Shown: positions 8,891 to 18,453 of the stretch, piece by piece | Position numbering within the stretch: the first letter of the stretch is position 1 | How the letters are laid out: each line of letters begins with the position of its first letter | Source: Chryseobacterium elymi | GTDB lineage: Bacteria > Bacteroidota > Bacteroidia > Flavobacteriales > Weeksellaceae | Assembly: GCF_003385495.1 (NCBI RefSeq) | Contig: NZ_QNUH01000016.1 | Span: 1-64,000 of the forward strand | Length of the DNA: 64,000 nt | Direction of reading: 5' to 3' | Program-made: the position numbers and the translations under genes | Notes under the pieces: model-generated | Seen by the model: the letters and a program-made list of their open reading frames with translations, nothing else | Told to the model about the DNA's origin: nothing | Database searches by the model: none

Positions 8891-8918
8891 AAAACCCGTC
8901 TAATTAAAGACGTGTTTT
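8891..8918 (-). terminator. Terminator-like hairpin in the leader of the AI-2E gene
   Basis: Stem AAAACCCGTCT / AGACGTGTTTT (11 bp, one mismatch), loop AATTAA. On the minus strand it is followed by TTTTCTTATTTTT. It lies 31 nt before the AI-2E permease start and downstream of the separate lon terminator, so it may end a short RNA or attenuate the permease transcript. Confidence 0.6.
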
Positions 8919-9037
8919 GGTTTAATTAACATAATTCTTTTTGAAAGAGAAGCCATAGGACAGTGTCGTGTGGTACGTGTTTTTTTTTAAATTAATCTCA
9001 ATTATTTTTTTGTGCTTTTGCAGCTGAACTTAATGAC

Positions 9038-9072
9038 AAAAAACGCACCTCAAATATAATCTGAGATGCGTT
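9038..9072 (-). terminator. Rho-independent terminator of lon
   Basis: Stem AACGCACCTCA / TGAGATGCGTT (11 bp, one mismatch), 9-nt loop; on the minus strand followed by six T. It sits 29 nt past the lon stop codon. Confidence 0.8.
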
Positions 9073-9100
9073 TCCTTATTGAGAGTTGATATGTTCTGAA

Positions 9101-11506
9101 TTATTTTTCGATCGCAAAGTCGACTACTTCCTCCATTCTGTTCACATAATGTACAGTCAGGTTTTTTAGATAATCTTTTTTGATCTCTTCCACATCTTTT
9201 CTGTTGGCTTCACAAAGAATGACCTCTTTTATTCCTGCTCTCGTGGCTGCAAGAAGTTTTTCTTTGATTCCGCCTACAGGAAGTACTTTTCCTCTTAACG
9301 TAATTTCACCTGTCATCGCAAGATGAGGTTTTACTTTCTTATTTTTGAATGAAGAAACTATTGACGTTAGCATAGCAATACCTGCAGACGGCCCGTCTTT
9401 CGGCGTTGCCCCTTCCGGAACGTGAACGTGAATGTTTTTTTTGTCCAGCTCTTCCTGCGCTATTCCGAGTTCGTCATGTTTGGCTTTGATATATTCCAAG
9501 GCAATGGTTGCAGATTCTTTCATAACGGTACCCAGGTTTCCGGTCATGGTAAGACCTCCTTTTCCATTACTTAAAATACTTTCAATGTATAAAATATCTC
9601 CACCTACACTTGTCCAGGCTAAGCCAGTTACTACGCCAGGTACTCCGGTGATTTCAGACAGGCTTTTCGGTCTTGGAACGCCAAGGATCTCATCTATTTT
9701 TTCAATAGTGATCTTTGGATCATATTCTTTCATCAGGGCAGTCTGAAGTGCAACCCATCTTGCAATAGATGCAATCCTTTTTTCCAGGGTTCTTACACCG
9801 CTTTCTGAAGTGTGTGCTTCAATAATATGTTTAAGTTCAGGATTTCCAAGTTTGAATGATTTTCCATCTAAGCCATTTTCTTCCTGTTGTTTTTTGATCA
9901 AATGTCTCTTCGCAATCTCTGTTTTTTCCTCCATAGTATAGCCGGCAATCTGAATGATCTCCGTTCTGTCTAACAATGGTGTTTGAATTGTGGAAAGTGA
10001 ATTTGCTGTGGCGATAAACATCACTTTAGATAAATCATATCCCATTTCAAGGAAATTGTCATAGAAAGATTTATTTTGTTCAGGATCAAGGACTTCTAAA
10101 AGAGCCGAACTCGGATCACCATGAAGCCCCTGAGCTATTTTGTCAATTTCATCAAGAACGATTACCGGGTTGGAAGTGCCTGCTTTTTTGATAGATTGCA
10201 GGATTCTTCCTGCCATAGCTCCGATATATGTTTTTCTATGTCCGCGGATTTCACTTTCGTCGTGAAGTCCTCCGAGAGATAACCGTACATATTTTCTTCC
10301 CAAAGCATCGGCAACGGATTTTCCTAAAGACGTTTTTCCTACTCCCGGAGGTCCTACAAGTAAAAGAATAGGAGATTTCATGTTGTTTTTGAGCTTTAAA
10401 ACAGCCATATGTTCCAGAATTCTTTTCTTTATATCTTCCAGCCCAAAGTGAGCTTTATCTAAAGTTTTTTCAGCTTTAGCAATATCAAAAACATCTTTTG
10501 TATAGGTTTCCCACGGAAGATCCGTAAAGAAATCAAGATAATTTCTCTGAACGTTATAATCCGGAGAATTCGGGTTCTGGCGTTGCAGTCTACTGATCTC
10601 TTTTTGAAAATGATCTTCTACTTCCTGGCTCCATTTTTTTCTTCTTGCTTTATTGATGAGATCCTCGACGTCACTTTCCGGACCACCTCCCAGCTCATCC
10701 TGAATAGTTCTGATCTGCTGATTAAGGAAATATTCTCTCTGCTGCTTGTCAAGATCCTTTGATGTTTTCTGGTGGATTTGGCTTCTTAATTCCAGTTTCC
10801 TGAAATCCTCATGCATCATTTCATAGCACTTATTAGCCCTTTCCATAAGGCTTTTTTCCTCAAGCAGCTTTTGTTTTTCCGTAGAAGGAAAACTTGCATT
10901 GGTACAGATAAAATTCAGGAGATCATCATTATTGTTGATGTTTTTTATAGCGAAATTAGCCGCATTGGGAATATTAGGATCCAGTTCAATGATCTTTAAG
11001 GCTAAATCTTTGATGTTTTCAAGTAAAGCCTCATATTCTTCCTTATTTTTCGGCTGGGAATCTTTCAGTTTTGTGATTTCTGCTTTGAAATAAGGTTGGT
11101 TTTCTACAATCTTTTTTATTTTAAATCTGTGGAAACCTTTTGTGATAGCTGTAATATTGCCTTCGGGAAGCTTAATGATCTTAATAATCTTTGCCAGGGT
11201 GCCGGTCTGGTACATATCTTTTTCGCCAGGCTGTTCCAGATCTGAGTTTTTCTGGCTCACAATTCCAATGAACTCACCATTTTTCTGTGCTTCATCAAGA
11301 AGCTGTATCGATGTTTTTCTTCCTGCAGTAATAGGAATTACCACATTTGGAAACATGACCATATTTCTTACGGGAAGTATAGGGAATGTTCTCTGTTCGG
11401 AATTCTTATCAGTTTCCGAAAAGTCTGAAAGATTGATCTCTTCAGCTACAATGTCAAACCCATCGCTGATCATTTCCTCTAAACTAATATCTTCAAATTC
11501 TGTCAT
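9101..11506 (-). CDS. lon: ATP-dependent endopeptidase La (Lon)
   Basis: Cytosolic AAA+ serine protease that degrades misfolded and regulatory proteins. At 801 aa it is the usual LonA size. The N-terminal substrate domain (about 40-245) contains [16 protein letters not shown]. The AAA+ module has Walker A GPPGVGKT (385-392) and Walker [10 protein letters not shown], and the protease domain carries the Ser-Lys dyad: PKDGPSAG with Ser about 707 and [10 protein letters not shown] with Lys about 750. The start gives a 40-residue acidic extension before the conserved domain, common in this phylum. The 5' leader holds a small palindrome. Confidence 0.97.
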   Translation of the reverse strand: MTEFEDISLEEMISDGFDIVAEEINLSDFSETDKNSEQRTFPILPVRNMVMFPNVVIPITAGRKTSIQLLDEAQKNGEFIGIVSQKNSDLEQPGEKDMYQTGTLAKIIKIIKLPEGNITAITKGFHRFKIKKIVENQPYFKAEITKLKDSQPKNKEEYEALLENIKDLALKIIELDPNIPNAANFAIKNINNNDDLLNFICTNASFPSTEKQKLLEEKSLMERANKCYEMMHEDFRKLELRSQIHQKTSKDLDKQQREYFLNQQIRTIQDELGGGPESDVEDLINKARRKKWSQEVEDHFQKEISRLQRQNPNSPDYNVQRNYLDFFTDLPWETYTKDVFDIAKAEKTLDKAHFGLEDIKKRILEHMAVLKLKNNMKSPILLLVGPPGVGKTSLGKSVADALGRKYVRLSLGGLHDESEIRGHRKTYIGAMAGRILQSIKKAGTSNPVIVLDEIDKIAQGLHGDPSSALLEVLDPEQNKSFYDNFLEMGYDLSKVMFIATANSLSTIQTPLLDRTEIIQIAGYTMEEKTEIAKRHLIKKQQEENGLDGKSFKLGNPELKHIIEAHTSESGVRTLEKRIASIARWVALQTALMKEYDPKITIEKIDEILGVPRPKSLSEITGVPGVVTGLAWTSVGGDILYIESILSNGKGGLTMTGNLGTVMKESATIALEYIKAKHDELGIAQEELDKKNIHVHVPEGATPKDGPSAGIAMLTSIVSSFKNKKVKPHLAMTGEITLRGKVLPVGGIKEKLLAATRAGIKEVILCEANRKDVEEIKKDYLKNLTVHYVNRMEEVVDFAIEK

Positions 11507-11517
11507 AGTTAATCAAA

Positions 11518-11530
11518 TGACAAATTGTCA
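11518..11530. promoter_or_regulatory. Palindrome in the lon 5' leader
   Basis: TGACAAATTGTCA is a perfect 6+1+6 palindrome, 11 nt upstream of the lon ATG. It could be an operator or a small hairpin near the ribosome-binding region; nothing identifies a regulator. Confidence 0.35.
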
Positions 11531-11766
11531 TCTTCGTTTTAAATCGTTAAAATGATATTTTACAATATGCGCTGAAAACGTGCAGCGTATTATAGTTATA
11601 TAAATTGCACAATACCTATGCCATTTGTTTTTTGCTAAAAAATATGGTCAAAATTTCCTTTTTTTAGTAATCTTTCATTTTAAAAATTAAAATAAAGGAG
11701 TTCTGCTTCTCTAATTTCTTAAAAATGTGTATTTTCGCAAACTGATAAAAAACTATAATATATAAA

Positions 11767-13920
11767 ATGGCAATTTTAGGACAGATTAGGAGTAAGCCTT
11801 GGCTTTTGATGGGAGTGATCGCATTGGCGCTTTTAGCGTTTCTGGTAAACCCCGAAAGTATCGACAAGGTTTTTGGAAAAAATCCTGATGTTTTAGGAAA
11901 AGTAAACGGTGAGAAAGTCACCCGCGAAGAGTTCAATGATCAGCTTTTCGTACTGCAACAGCAGGCTGAGCAACAGGGCCGTCCAAAAACGGGACTTGAA
12001 GAGCAGGCTTGGCAGTTACTTGTACAATCTAAACTTATCAAGCAGCAGTTTGAGAAATTGGGTTTTGAAATGACTGATGATTATTTCTGGAACCAGATCC
12101 AGTACGATCAGATGTTCGCCCAACAACAGCAGTTCTTTGATGAGAAAGGTAATTTTAAAACTCAAGAGCTTAAAAAAGAGATTGAAACATTAAAAAACAC
12201 CAATCCTGAAGGCTACAACCAGTGGCTTAAAACCAGAAAAACTGTGGAATACAGGCTAATGGCAAGACAGGTGTTTACTAATATTTCTGCAGGGATCACT
12301 ACTGGTAAAAAAGAAGCTGAAGAGCTTATGAAGCAGAGAGATCAATTGGCTGACATCGATTTTGTAAAGATCGACTATGCTGCTTACCTTCAGAAAACAA
12401 AGATCAATGTTACTACGGCAGACCTTGAAAACTATATCAAGCAGCACCCTGTAATGTTTAAAGCTGAGCCTAGCAGAAACATCGGAATTGTTTATTTCCC
12501 TTCTAAACCTAGCCCAGCCGATGATGCAGCAACTCAGAAGGAAATCAATAAGCTTTTCTCAGGAGGTACGGATGCAAGTGGAGGAACAGAGAACTTCCAG
12601 AATACGAAGAACGACTCAATGTTCATAATGGCCAATTCTGATATGCCTTTCAACAACCAGTATTCAGCACCTGCCCAATTGCCTCAGACAATCCAGGGAC
12701 AGATTTCAACTGCAGCTATCGGACAGACTTTCGGGCCTTACAAAGAGCAGAATTTCTATGTGGTTTCAAAACTTTTGGATAAAAAGACTTCAGATTCTAC
12801 ATTGTCAAGACATATCCTTATCGCTTTCAAAGGAAGCCCCGCAGGAGAAGGTGTAACAAGATCTAAAGAGCAGGCTAAGAAACTAGCAGACTCTATCGGA
12901 GCTATTGTGAAAGCAACACCTGCGAAATTCACAGAGTTTATCAAAATGTCTAACGACCCAAGTTCTGCAGCACAGGGAGGAAGCTTAGGATGGACTACTC
13001 CGGAAACTCCTTTTGTTCCGGAATTCCTTACCTACTTGGCTAATAATCCTAAAGGAGCTACAGGTGTTGTAGAAACACAGTTTGGATATCATATCATTAA
13101 TATTGAAGATAAAAAAGCAGGGGCAATGAGCTATAAAGTGGCTAACCTTGTAAAAGAAGTTAAACCTTCAGATGCTACGGAAGCTGAATCTGATAAAAAA
13201 GCAAGAAGATTCATTCAGCAGGTTCAGGGGAAATCTTTCAACGATTTTGTGAATATTGCTAAAAAAGGAAATTATCAGTTCTCCAATCCAAAATTAGCCA
13301 AAAGATTCGACGGACAGCTTCAAGGGCTTGGTACAGATAAGGACGAAGAAATCTTAGCATGGGCTTTCAATAAGAAAAGATCTAAAGGAGATACGGAATT
13401 CTTCACAGTAGAAGGTACAGGAGATAAAATTGTAGTTTACCTTAACGGAAAACAGGAGGAGGGTCTTGCGGATCCAGAATCTGTAAGAGATCAGATCGAG
13501 GTTATCGTTAAAAATAAATTAGCAGCAAAACAGATCTCTGATAAAATTACAGGGGCTAAAGCTTCAAATTTAGATCAGATTGCTAAATTATTTGGCTCTA
13601 CAAAGCAGACAGCTCAGGTTAATATGCTTAACCCTTCAGTAGCCGGTGCTATGGAGCCTAAAGTTGCAGGGGCAGCTTTCGGTGTTACAAAAGGCAAACT
13701 TTCTAACCCTATTGAAGGTGGAACGGGAGTTTATGTACTGATCAAGAAATCAGAAACAGTGAACAAGCAGCCGGGAGACCTTAAGCAGTTTACAGAATCT
13801 ATTACCCAGAGAAGTGCAAGTATGTTCGGACAGGCTTGGATGAAGAGTCTTCAGGATAATGCAGATATCGAAGATTACAGAATCGAAATCTGGAACAAGC
13901 TGGGAAATCAGCAACAGTAA
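11767..13920 (+). CDS. Peptidyl-prolyl isomerase, PpiD/SurA-like membrane foldase
   Basis: A 717-aa periplasmic chaperone/isomerase anchored by one N-terminal helix (SKPWLLMGVIALALLAFLV, about residues 10-28). It is followed by a SurA_N-like helical domain (KVNGEKVTREEFNDQLFVL, about 42-60 onward), then one parvulin domain (about 342-455: SRHILIAFKG, AAQGGSLGW, VVETQFGYHIINI), and a long C-terminal region. That is the PpiD architecture. It probably assists folding of exported and outer-membrane proteins. A TATTTTCG box at 11730-11737 is a near-match -7 element. It is monocistronic, closed by a strong terminator. Confidence 0.9.
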   Translation: MAILGQIRSKPWLLMGVIALALLAFLVNPESIDKVFGKNPDVLGKVNGEKVTREEFNDQLFVLQQQAEQQGRPKTGLEEQAWQLLVQSKLIKQQFEKLGFEMTDDYFWNQIQYDQMFAQQQQFFDEKGNFKTQELKKEIETLKNTNPEGYNQWLKTRKTVEYRLMARQVFTNISAGITTGKKEAEELMKQRDQLADIDFVKIDYAAYLQKTKINVTTADLENYIKQHPVMFKAEPSRNIGIVYFPSKPSPADDAATQKEINKLFSGGTDASGGTENFQNTKNDSMFIMANSDMPFNNQYSAPAQLPQTIQGQISTAAIGQTFGPYKEQNFYVVSKLLDKKTSDSTLSRHILIAFKGSPAGEGVTRSKEQAKKLADSIGAIVKATPAKFTEFIKMSNDPSSAAQGGSLGWTTPETPFVPEFLTYLANNPKGATGVVETQFGYHIINIEDKKAGAMSYKVANLVKEVKPSDATEAESDKKARRFIQQVQGKSFNDFVNIAKKGNYQFSNPKLAKRFDGQLQGLGTDKDEEILAWAFNKKRSKGDTEFFTVEGTGDKIVVYLNGKQEEGLADPESVRDQIEVIVKNKLAAKQISDKITGAKASNLDQIAKLFGSTKQTAQVNMLNPSVAGAMEPKVAGAAFGVTKGKLSNPIEGGTGVYVLIKKSETVNKQPGDLKQFTESITQRSASMFGQAWMKSLQDNADIEDYRIEIWNKLGNQQQ

Positions 13921-13941
13921 GAAATTAATTTTTACAGATAT

Positions 13942-13971
13942 AAAGCGGCAGAATTTTCTGCCGCTTTTTTT
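13942..13971 (+). terminator. Rho-independent terminator after the PpiD-like gene
   Basis: Stem AAAGCGGCAGAA / TTCTGCCGCTTT with a tiny loop, then a run of T. It begins 22 nt after the stop codon. Confidence 0.92.
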
Positions 13972-14047
13972 GTATTTAACGCAGAACAATAAAGAAAAAG
14001 ATTAATTTAAAATGTGTTATATTTGCTCATTAGAAAAAATTTAGCAA

Positions 14048-14998
14048 GTGAAGTTCAGTAAAGAATTAAAAGCTGGTGTGATTGCACTTTTAGCTATTGT
14101 AGGCTTTGTGTTGTTGTTTCAATTCATGAAAGGCAGAAGTCTTTTTACTACCGATAATATATTTTACGCAAAATACGATAATGTGGAAGGGCTGGCACAG
14201 TCATCTGCGGTTTCCATTAATGGCCTGAAAGTAGGTCAGGTCGATAAGATCATCCCTAGAACGGCAAAAGATGGAAAGATCAGTTTTGTCGTGAAAATTA
14301 CGGTAGATGACAAATTCGAGTTTTCCAAAAATTCAACCCTTGAAATCTTTGAGCCCGGCCTGATGTCAGGAAAAGAAATGAGAGTGAATCTTATGTATGG
14401 CGGGCAGACTGCAAAAGATGGAGATACATTACAAGGCACTTTCAAACTGGGAACTTTGGGAAGTCTTTCTTCTCAGGTAGGTCCTGTTAAAGACCAATTA
14501 CAGACTGTTCTGTACAGGGTAGACTCTTTGATGGCGAATGCAAACCAGGTAGTCAATGCACAAAACAGAGAAGAGATCAGAGCACTGCTTGCCAATCTTA
14601 ATAAAACGGTAGGTGCTTTACAAACTACAGCTGGAAGTGTAAATACTCTTGTAGGACATAACGATCCTAAACTTCAGAAAGTACTTGATGATGCAAGCCT
14701 TACCATGCAGAGTGGGAAGGTGACATTAGATAAATACGGTAACCTTGCAGAAAGCATTGATACTAAAAAACTGAATGCAACAATTGCCAGTTTAGATGCT
14801 ACCGTAGGAAAACTGAACCAGATAATAGCAGGAGTTGACAACGGACAGGGAAGCTTAGGAAAGCTAATGAAGGATGAGCAGTTATATAATAATCTGAACT
14901 CTGCCTCTAATAATCTGAATTCATTGATCGAAGATATGAAAGCAAACCCTAAGAGATACATCAATTTCTCGGTTTTCGGTAAGAATAATAAAGATTAA
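14048..14998 (+). CDS. MCE/MlaD family lipid-transport protein
   Basis: A 316-aa protein with a single N-terminal membrane anchor (AGVIALLAIVGFVLLFQFM, about 9-27) and one MCE domain at about 35-115. Recognisable MCE segments are YAKYDNVEGLAQSSAVSINGLKVGQVDKI and the FEPGLMSGKEMRV strand. The C-terminal 180 residues are predicted helical with repeated Asn/Leu patterns. MlaD-type proteins form hexameric rings that move phospholipids between the two membranes. No mlaE/mlaF genes are adjacent. The next gene starts 7 nt after the stop, so it is in an operon with the Fe-S proteins downstream. Confidence 0.9.
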   Translation: MKFSKELKAGVIALLAIVGFVLLFQFMKGRSLFTTDNIFYAKYDNVEGLAQSSAVSINGLKVGQVDKIIPRTAKDGKISFVVKITVDDKFEFSKNSTLEIFEPGLMSGKEMRVNLMYGGQTAKDGDTLQGTFKLGTLGSLSSQVGPVKDQLQTVLYRVDSLMANANQVVNAQNREEIRALLANLNKTVGALQTTAGSVNTLVGHNDPKLQKVLDDASLTMQSGKVTLDKYGNLAESIDTKKLNATIASLDATVGKLNQIIAGVDNGQGSLGKLMKDEQLYNNLNSASNNLNSLIEDMKANPKRYINFSVFGKNNKD

Positions 14999-15005
14999 TC
15001 ACCTT

Positions 15006-16346
15006 ATGCAGTACATCGATAACATCATTTTTCTGATCTTATTAATCGCAGGATTCGGGCTATTTGCCAAAAGCCTGCAAAAGATCTACAGAAATATCAG
15101 ATTAGGAAGAGAAATCAACAGAAGCGACAGGAAAGCTGAGCGTTGGGAGACCATGGCGAGAGTGGCAATGGGCCAGAGCAAAATGGTAAAACGTCCTGTA
15201 GCCGGTATTCTCCACCTTTTTGTATATGTTGGGTTTGTTATTATCAATATTGAATTGATAGAAATTATTGTTGACGGGATCTTTGGAACTCACAGATTTT
15301 TGGCTTCCGTTTTTGGAGTTAGTTTTTACAACTTCTTTACAGCAACATTAGAAATACTGGCTCTTTTAGTCATAATTGGAGTTGTTGTTTTCTTTATCAG
15401 AAGAAATTTCTATGGAGTTAAAAGGCTTAATATGAAAGAACTTTTTGGCTGGCCTAAAAACGATGCCAACTGGATTTTAATCATAGAATTTGCTCTAATG
15501 GTAGCCTTCTTCAGCATGAATGCTTCAGAATCTGTTTTGCAGGCGAGAAATGCAGAAGGTTTTCATCATATAGGTTCTTTCCCGATTAGTCAAATGCTTT
15601 TTGTTCCATTCTTGGAAGTATTTAGTTTTGACAATGGTTTCTTGGTTTTTGTTGAAAGAAGTGCGTGGTGGTTCCACTTTGTGGGGATTCTTTTCTTTAT
15701 GAATTATCTTTATTACTCAAAACACCTTCATATCATTTTGGCTTTCCCAAGCACGTGGTTTGCTAACCTTGATAAAAAAGGAAAATTCAATAACCTGGAT
15801 TCTGTAACCAAAGAGATCAAACTGATGATGGATCCTAACGCAGATCCTTATGCCGCACCCGCTGAAGGCGAAACAGCAGATGTTCCGTCTAAATTTGGAG
15901 CAGAAGATATATTTGATCTTGACCAGGTACAGTTGCTTAATGCCTATTCCTGTACAGAATGTGGAAGATGTACCTCTGTATGTCCTGCCAATATCACCGG
16001 TAAAAAACTTTCGCCGAGACTGATTCTTATGAAGACAAGAGACAGACTCGAAGAAGTAGGTAGAAATATAGACAAAAACGGAAAATTCGAAGACGACGGT
16101 AAGAAGCTTTTGAATGATTATATTACCAAAGAAGAACTTTGGGCGTGTACTACCTGTAATGCATGTACTGAAGCATGTCCGGTATTGCTTGATCCGCTTT
16201 CTATTATTTTCGAAATGAGAAGATTCCTTGTGATGGAACAGTCCGCTGCACCTCAGGAGCTAAATCTGATGATGACGAATGTAGAAAACAATGCTGCTCC
16301 TTGGCAGTATAATCAGGCAGACCGTCTGAATTGGGCAAAAGATTAA
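15006..16346 (+). CDS. Membrane (Fe-S)-binding oxidoreductase with two 4Fe-4S motifs
   Basis: A 446-aa protein. The N-terminal half has about five transmembrane helices (about 5-22, 60-82, 96-125, 151-168, 218-240) with histidines that could bind heme, like the HdrE/NarI-type membrane modules. The C-terminal half has two 4Fe-4S motifs: CTECGRCTSVCP (about 317-328) and CTTCNACTEACP (about 384-395), as in HdrC/GlpC-type electron carriers. It probably passes electrons from the membrane to the CCG-domain protein encoded next. The true redox partner and substrate are unknown. Good confidence in domains, low in pathway. Confidence 0.88.
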   Translation: MQYIDNIIFLILLIAGFGLFAKSLQKIYRNIRLGREINRSDRKAERWETMARVAMGQSKMVKRPVAGILHLFVYVGFVIINIELIEIIVDGIFGTHRFLASVFGVSFYNFFTATLEILALLVIIGVVVFFIRRNFYGVKRLNMKELFGWPKNDANWILIIEFALMVAFFSMNASESVLQARNAEGFHHIGSFPISQMLFVPFLEVFSFDNGFLVFVERSAWWFHFVGILFFMNYLYYSKHLHIILAFPSTWFANLDKKGKFNNLDSVTKEIKLMMDPNADPYAAPAEGETADVPSKFGAEDIFDLDQVQLLNAYSCTECGRCTSVCPANITGKKLSPRLILMKTRDRLEEVGRNIDKNGKFEDDGKKLLNDYITKEELWACTTCNACTEACPVLLDPLSIIFEMRRFLVMEQSAAPQELNLMMTNVENNAAPWQYNQADRLNWAKD

Positions 16347-16352
16347 TATCTA

Positions 16353-16428
16353 TTGTATTAAAATGTTCAAGTCATGTACAAAAGTATTTTAACTTGAAAA
16401 TTTTAAAGTACATTTTACATTAATACAA
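16353..16428. repeat. Nested inverted repeats between the two Fe-S protein genes
   Basis: Outer arms TTGTATTAA (16353-16361) and TTAATACAA (16420-16428); inner arms TTCAAGT (16366-16372) and ACTTGAA (16392-16398). The element fills the 100-nt gap inside an otherwise tight gene set. No T-tract follows, so it looks more like an intergenic palindromic repeat than a terminator. Confidence 0.6.
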
Positions 16429-16446
16429 AATACATTCTACAATTAA

Positions 16447-17232
16447 ATGGATTTCAATATAAAAACAATGGCAGAATATGCTGCCGAAGGAAAATCCCCT
16501 GAAGTTTTATTTTGGGTGGGATGTGCAGGAAGTTTTGACGACCGCGCCAAGAAAATCACAAAAGCATTTTGCAAGATATTAAACAAAATAGGAGTTGAAT
16601 TTGCAGTTCTGGGGCAGGAAGAAAGCTGTACCGGAGATCCCGCAAAAAGAGCCGGGAACGAATTTGTTTTCCAGATGATGGCCCTTACCAATATCGAGGT
16701 CTTAAATGCTTACGAAGTGAAAAAAATCGTTACGGCATGCCCTCACTGTTTCAACACCCTTAAAAACGAATACCCGAGTCTGGGGGGGCATTATGAAGTG
16801 GTACACCATACTCAGTTCCTGAAAACCTTAATGGAAGAAGGAAGGCTGAAGATCGAAGGAGGAGCATTTAAAGGAAAAAAGATTACTTTCCATGATCCTT
16901 GTTACCTGGGAAGAGCCAATAATGAGTATGAAGCTCCTAGAATTCTTCTTGAGAAGCTTGATGCAGAGCTTGTGGAAATGAAGCGTTGCAAAACCAACGG
17001 TCTGTGTTGTGGAGCAGGAGGTGCACAGATGTTCAAAGAACCTGAAAAGGGGAATAAAGACATCAATATTGAAAGAACGGAAGAAGCATTGTCTTTCGAG
17101 CCAAAAGTCATTGCTACAGGATGCCCTTTCTGTAATACGATGATGACAGACGGTGTAAAACATTTCAATAAAAATACAGAAGTAGCTGTAAAAGATATTG
17201 TAGAACTTCTTGCAGAAGCTGAAGATCTGTAA
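16447..17232 (+). CDS. CCG-domain (Fe-S)-binding protein, HdrB/GlpC-like
   Basis: A 261-aa soluble protein with two cysteine-rich CCG-type domains. The first holds GCAGSFDDRAKK, ESCTGDPAKRAGNE and ACPHCFNTLKNEYP. The second holds HDPCYLGRANNEY, the hallmark LCCGAGGAQMF (about 183-193) and ATGCPFCNTMM. Such domains bind non-cubane Fe-S clusters in HdrB, GlpC and LutA. Paired with the preceding membrane 4Fe-4S protein it resembles a split HdrDE-like or lactate/glycolate oxidase electron-transfer unit, though no flavoprotein dehydrogenase is encoded nearby. Confidence 0.88.
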   Translation: MDFNIKTMAEYAAEGKSPEVLFWVGCAGSFDDRAKKITKAFCKILNKIGVEFAVLGQEESCTGDPAKRAGNEFVFQMMALTNIEVLNAYEVKKIVTACPHCFNTLKNEYPSLGGHYEVVHHTQFLKTLMEEGRLKIEGGAFKGKKITFHDPCYLGRANNEYEAPRILLEKLDAELVEMKRCKTNGLCCGAGGAQMFKEPEKGNKDINIERTEEALSFEPKVIATGCPFCNTMMTDGVKHFNKNTEVAVKDIVELLAEAEDL

Positions 17233-17254
17233 GTACTACATAAAGGACCAGGAA

Positions 17255-17281
17255 AAACTCAGGCTCATGCCTGGGTTTTTA
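17255..17281 (+). terminator. Rho-independent terminator after the CCG-domain gene
   Basis: Stem AAACTCAGGC / GCCTGGGTTT (10 bp, one G-T wobble), loop TCAT, then T residues. It separates the Fe-S genes from the following small gene. Confidence 0.85.
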
Positions 17282-17335
17282 TTGATTATAAACTCAGGAA
17301 TATTTCTTAATTTTATACTTTAAAATAGAAAGGAT

Positions 17336-17824
17336 ATGAAAATTGAAGAATCCAGTATAGTAGAAACCAGCGACTACAGAGTCATTATATACCCCGCATC
17401 AAGACCTTTTGAAACAAAGGAAGCAAAAGCAATTACTGAAAAACTGTTCGATTTCCTTGCGACTTGGGCGGCACATGGAAAACCGCTTGATTCATCCTTT
17501 AAAATCGAGAAGAATCAGTTTATTGTGGTATGTGTAGATGAAGAGAAAGAAATGGCTTCAGGCTGCAGTATTGATGCCCTAGGAAAGATTATGCGTGAGA
17601 TTGATGAAGAATACCAGCTTGGGCTTTTCGACAGAATGAAAGCGAGTTTTGTACAAGACGGACAGGTAAAGACATTGAAACTTCAGGATTTTAAATCTCA
17701 ACTGAGAAGCGGTGAACTGCCGAAAGATATCCAGGTTTTTGACTTCTCTAAAAATACCTACCTGGACTTTTTAAGCCACTTTTTACTGCCATTGGAAAAA
17801 AGTTGGGCGGCAGGTATTGTTTAA
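17336..17824 (+). CDS. Conserved protein of unknown function (not an ABC ATPase)
   Basis: A 162-aa soluble protein, MKIEESSIVETSDYRVIIYP..., with no signal peptide or membrane helix. Orthologs in flavobacteria are, as I recall, often labelled ABC transporter ATPase, but no Walker A (GxxGxGKS/T), Walker B or LSGGQ is present, so that name is not supported. It has recognisable conserved-looking blocks: RPFETKEAKAITEKLFDFLATWAAHGKPL and EEYQLGLFDRMKASFVQDG. Its position beside the MlaD/Fe-S genes may be conserved, but its role cannot be deduced. Confidence 0.75.
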   Translation: MKIEESSIVETSDYRVIIYPASRPFETKEAKAITEKLFDFLATWAAHGKPLDSSFKIEKNQFIVVCVDEEKEMASGCSIDALGKIMREIDEEYQLGLFDRMKASFVQDGQVKTLKLQDFKSQLRSGELPKDIQVFDFSKNTYLDFLSHFLLPLEKSWAAGIV

Positions 17825-17844
17825 ACGGATATAAAAACAATTGA

Positions 17845-18453
17845 TCAGAACTTTAGATTGAGGCCTTCAGGCAGTTTTCGGTTGAAAACAGTCTTTGTAA
17901 AGTCTTCAATGTAAGGTTCTTTTTGTTTAATAACCTTACAGGGATTTCCTACTGCAATTGAATTGGAAGGGATATCTTTAACCACGATAGAGCCTGCGCC
18001 GATCACTACATTATCACCTATTTTTACCCCCGGAAGGATTACGGAATTAGTCCCTACAAAAACGTTATTACCAATAATGATCGGTCCGCATTCATCATGA
18101 ATACTGTGATCATTATGATTGTGGTTGGCAGATATCAGGGAGGTTCCCGCCCCGAAACCTACGTTATTCCCAATAATAATACCATTATTGGCCTGGATAT
18201 AAATATTGGGATTATCGCCCGGATCACATAGAATTCCCTTTTTAATTTTCTGATAGCTCCTGATTTCCGAAGTAAAATGTACAGGCCAAGGTACTTTTCC
18301 GTTAATCCTCAATATTTTTTGTGGTATTAGATAAGTGAAAAAAAGCACGTGAGGAAGCAGGTAGTCATACTTTTGGCGATAATATTCAGGATAGAAAAAA
18401 TTATTAATTCTATGGAAAATCTGGTATTCAATAAATTTTTTAATAGGATTCAT
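17845..18453 (-). CDS. Acyltransferase of the left-handed beta-helix (hexapeptide) family
   Basis: A 202-aa protein. From about residue 75 it has hexapeptide-repeat sequence (NIYIQANNGIIIGNNVGFGAGTSL, then IIIGNNVFVGTNSVILPGVKIGDNVVIGAGSIV), ending in SIAVGNPCKVIK, the pattern of CatB/LacA/WcaF-type O-acetyltransferases. The histidine-rich turn ISANHNHNDHS probably holds the catalytic His. The start overlaps the end of the flippase gene by 14 nt, implying a joint role in decorating an exported surface glycan. The acceptor is unknown. Confidence 0.88.
   Translation of the reverse strand: MNPIKKFIEYQIFHRINNFFYPEYYRQKYDYLLPHVLFFTYLIPQKILRINGKVPWPVHFTSEIRSYQKIKKGILCDPGDNPNIYIQANNGIIIGNNVGFGAGTSLISANHNHNDHSIHDECGPIIIGNNVFVGTNSVILPGVKIGDNVVIGAGSIVVKDIPSNSIAVGNPCKVIKQKEPYIEDFTKTVFNRKLPEGLNLKF

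Noticed and set aside
17336..17824. Annotation as ABC transporter ATPase
   Set aside because: No Walker A, Walker B or signature motif in the 162-aa sequence.
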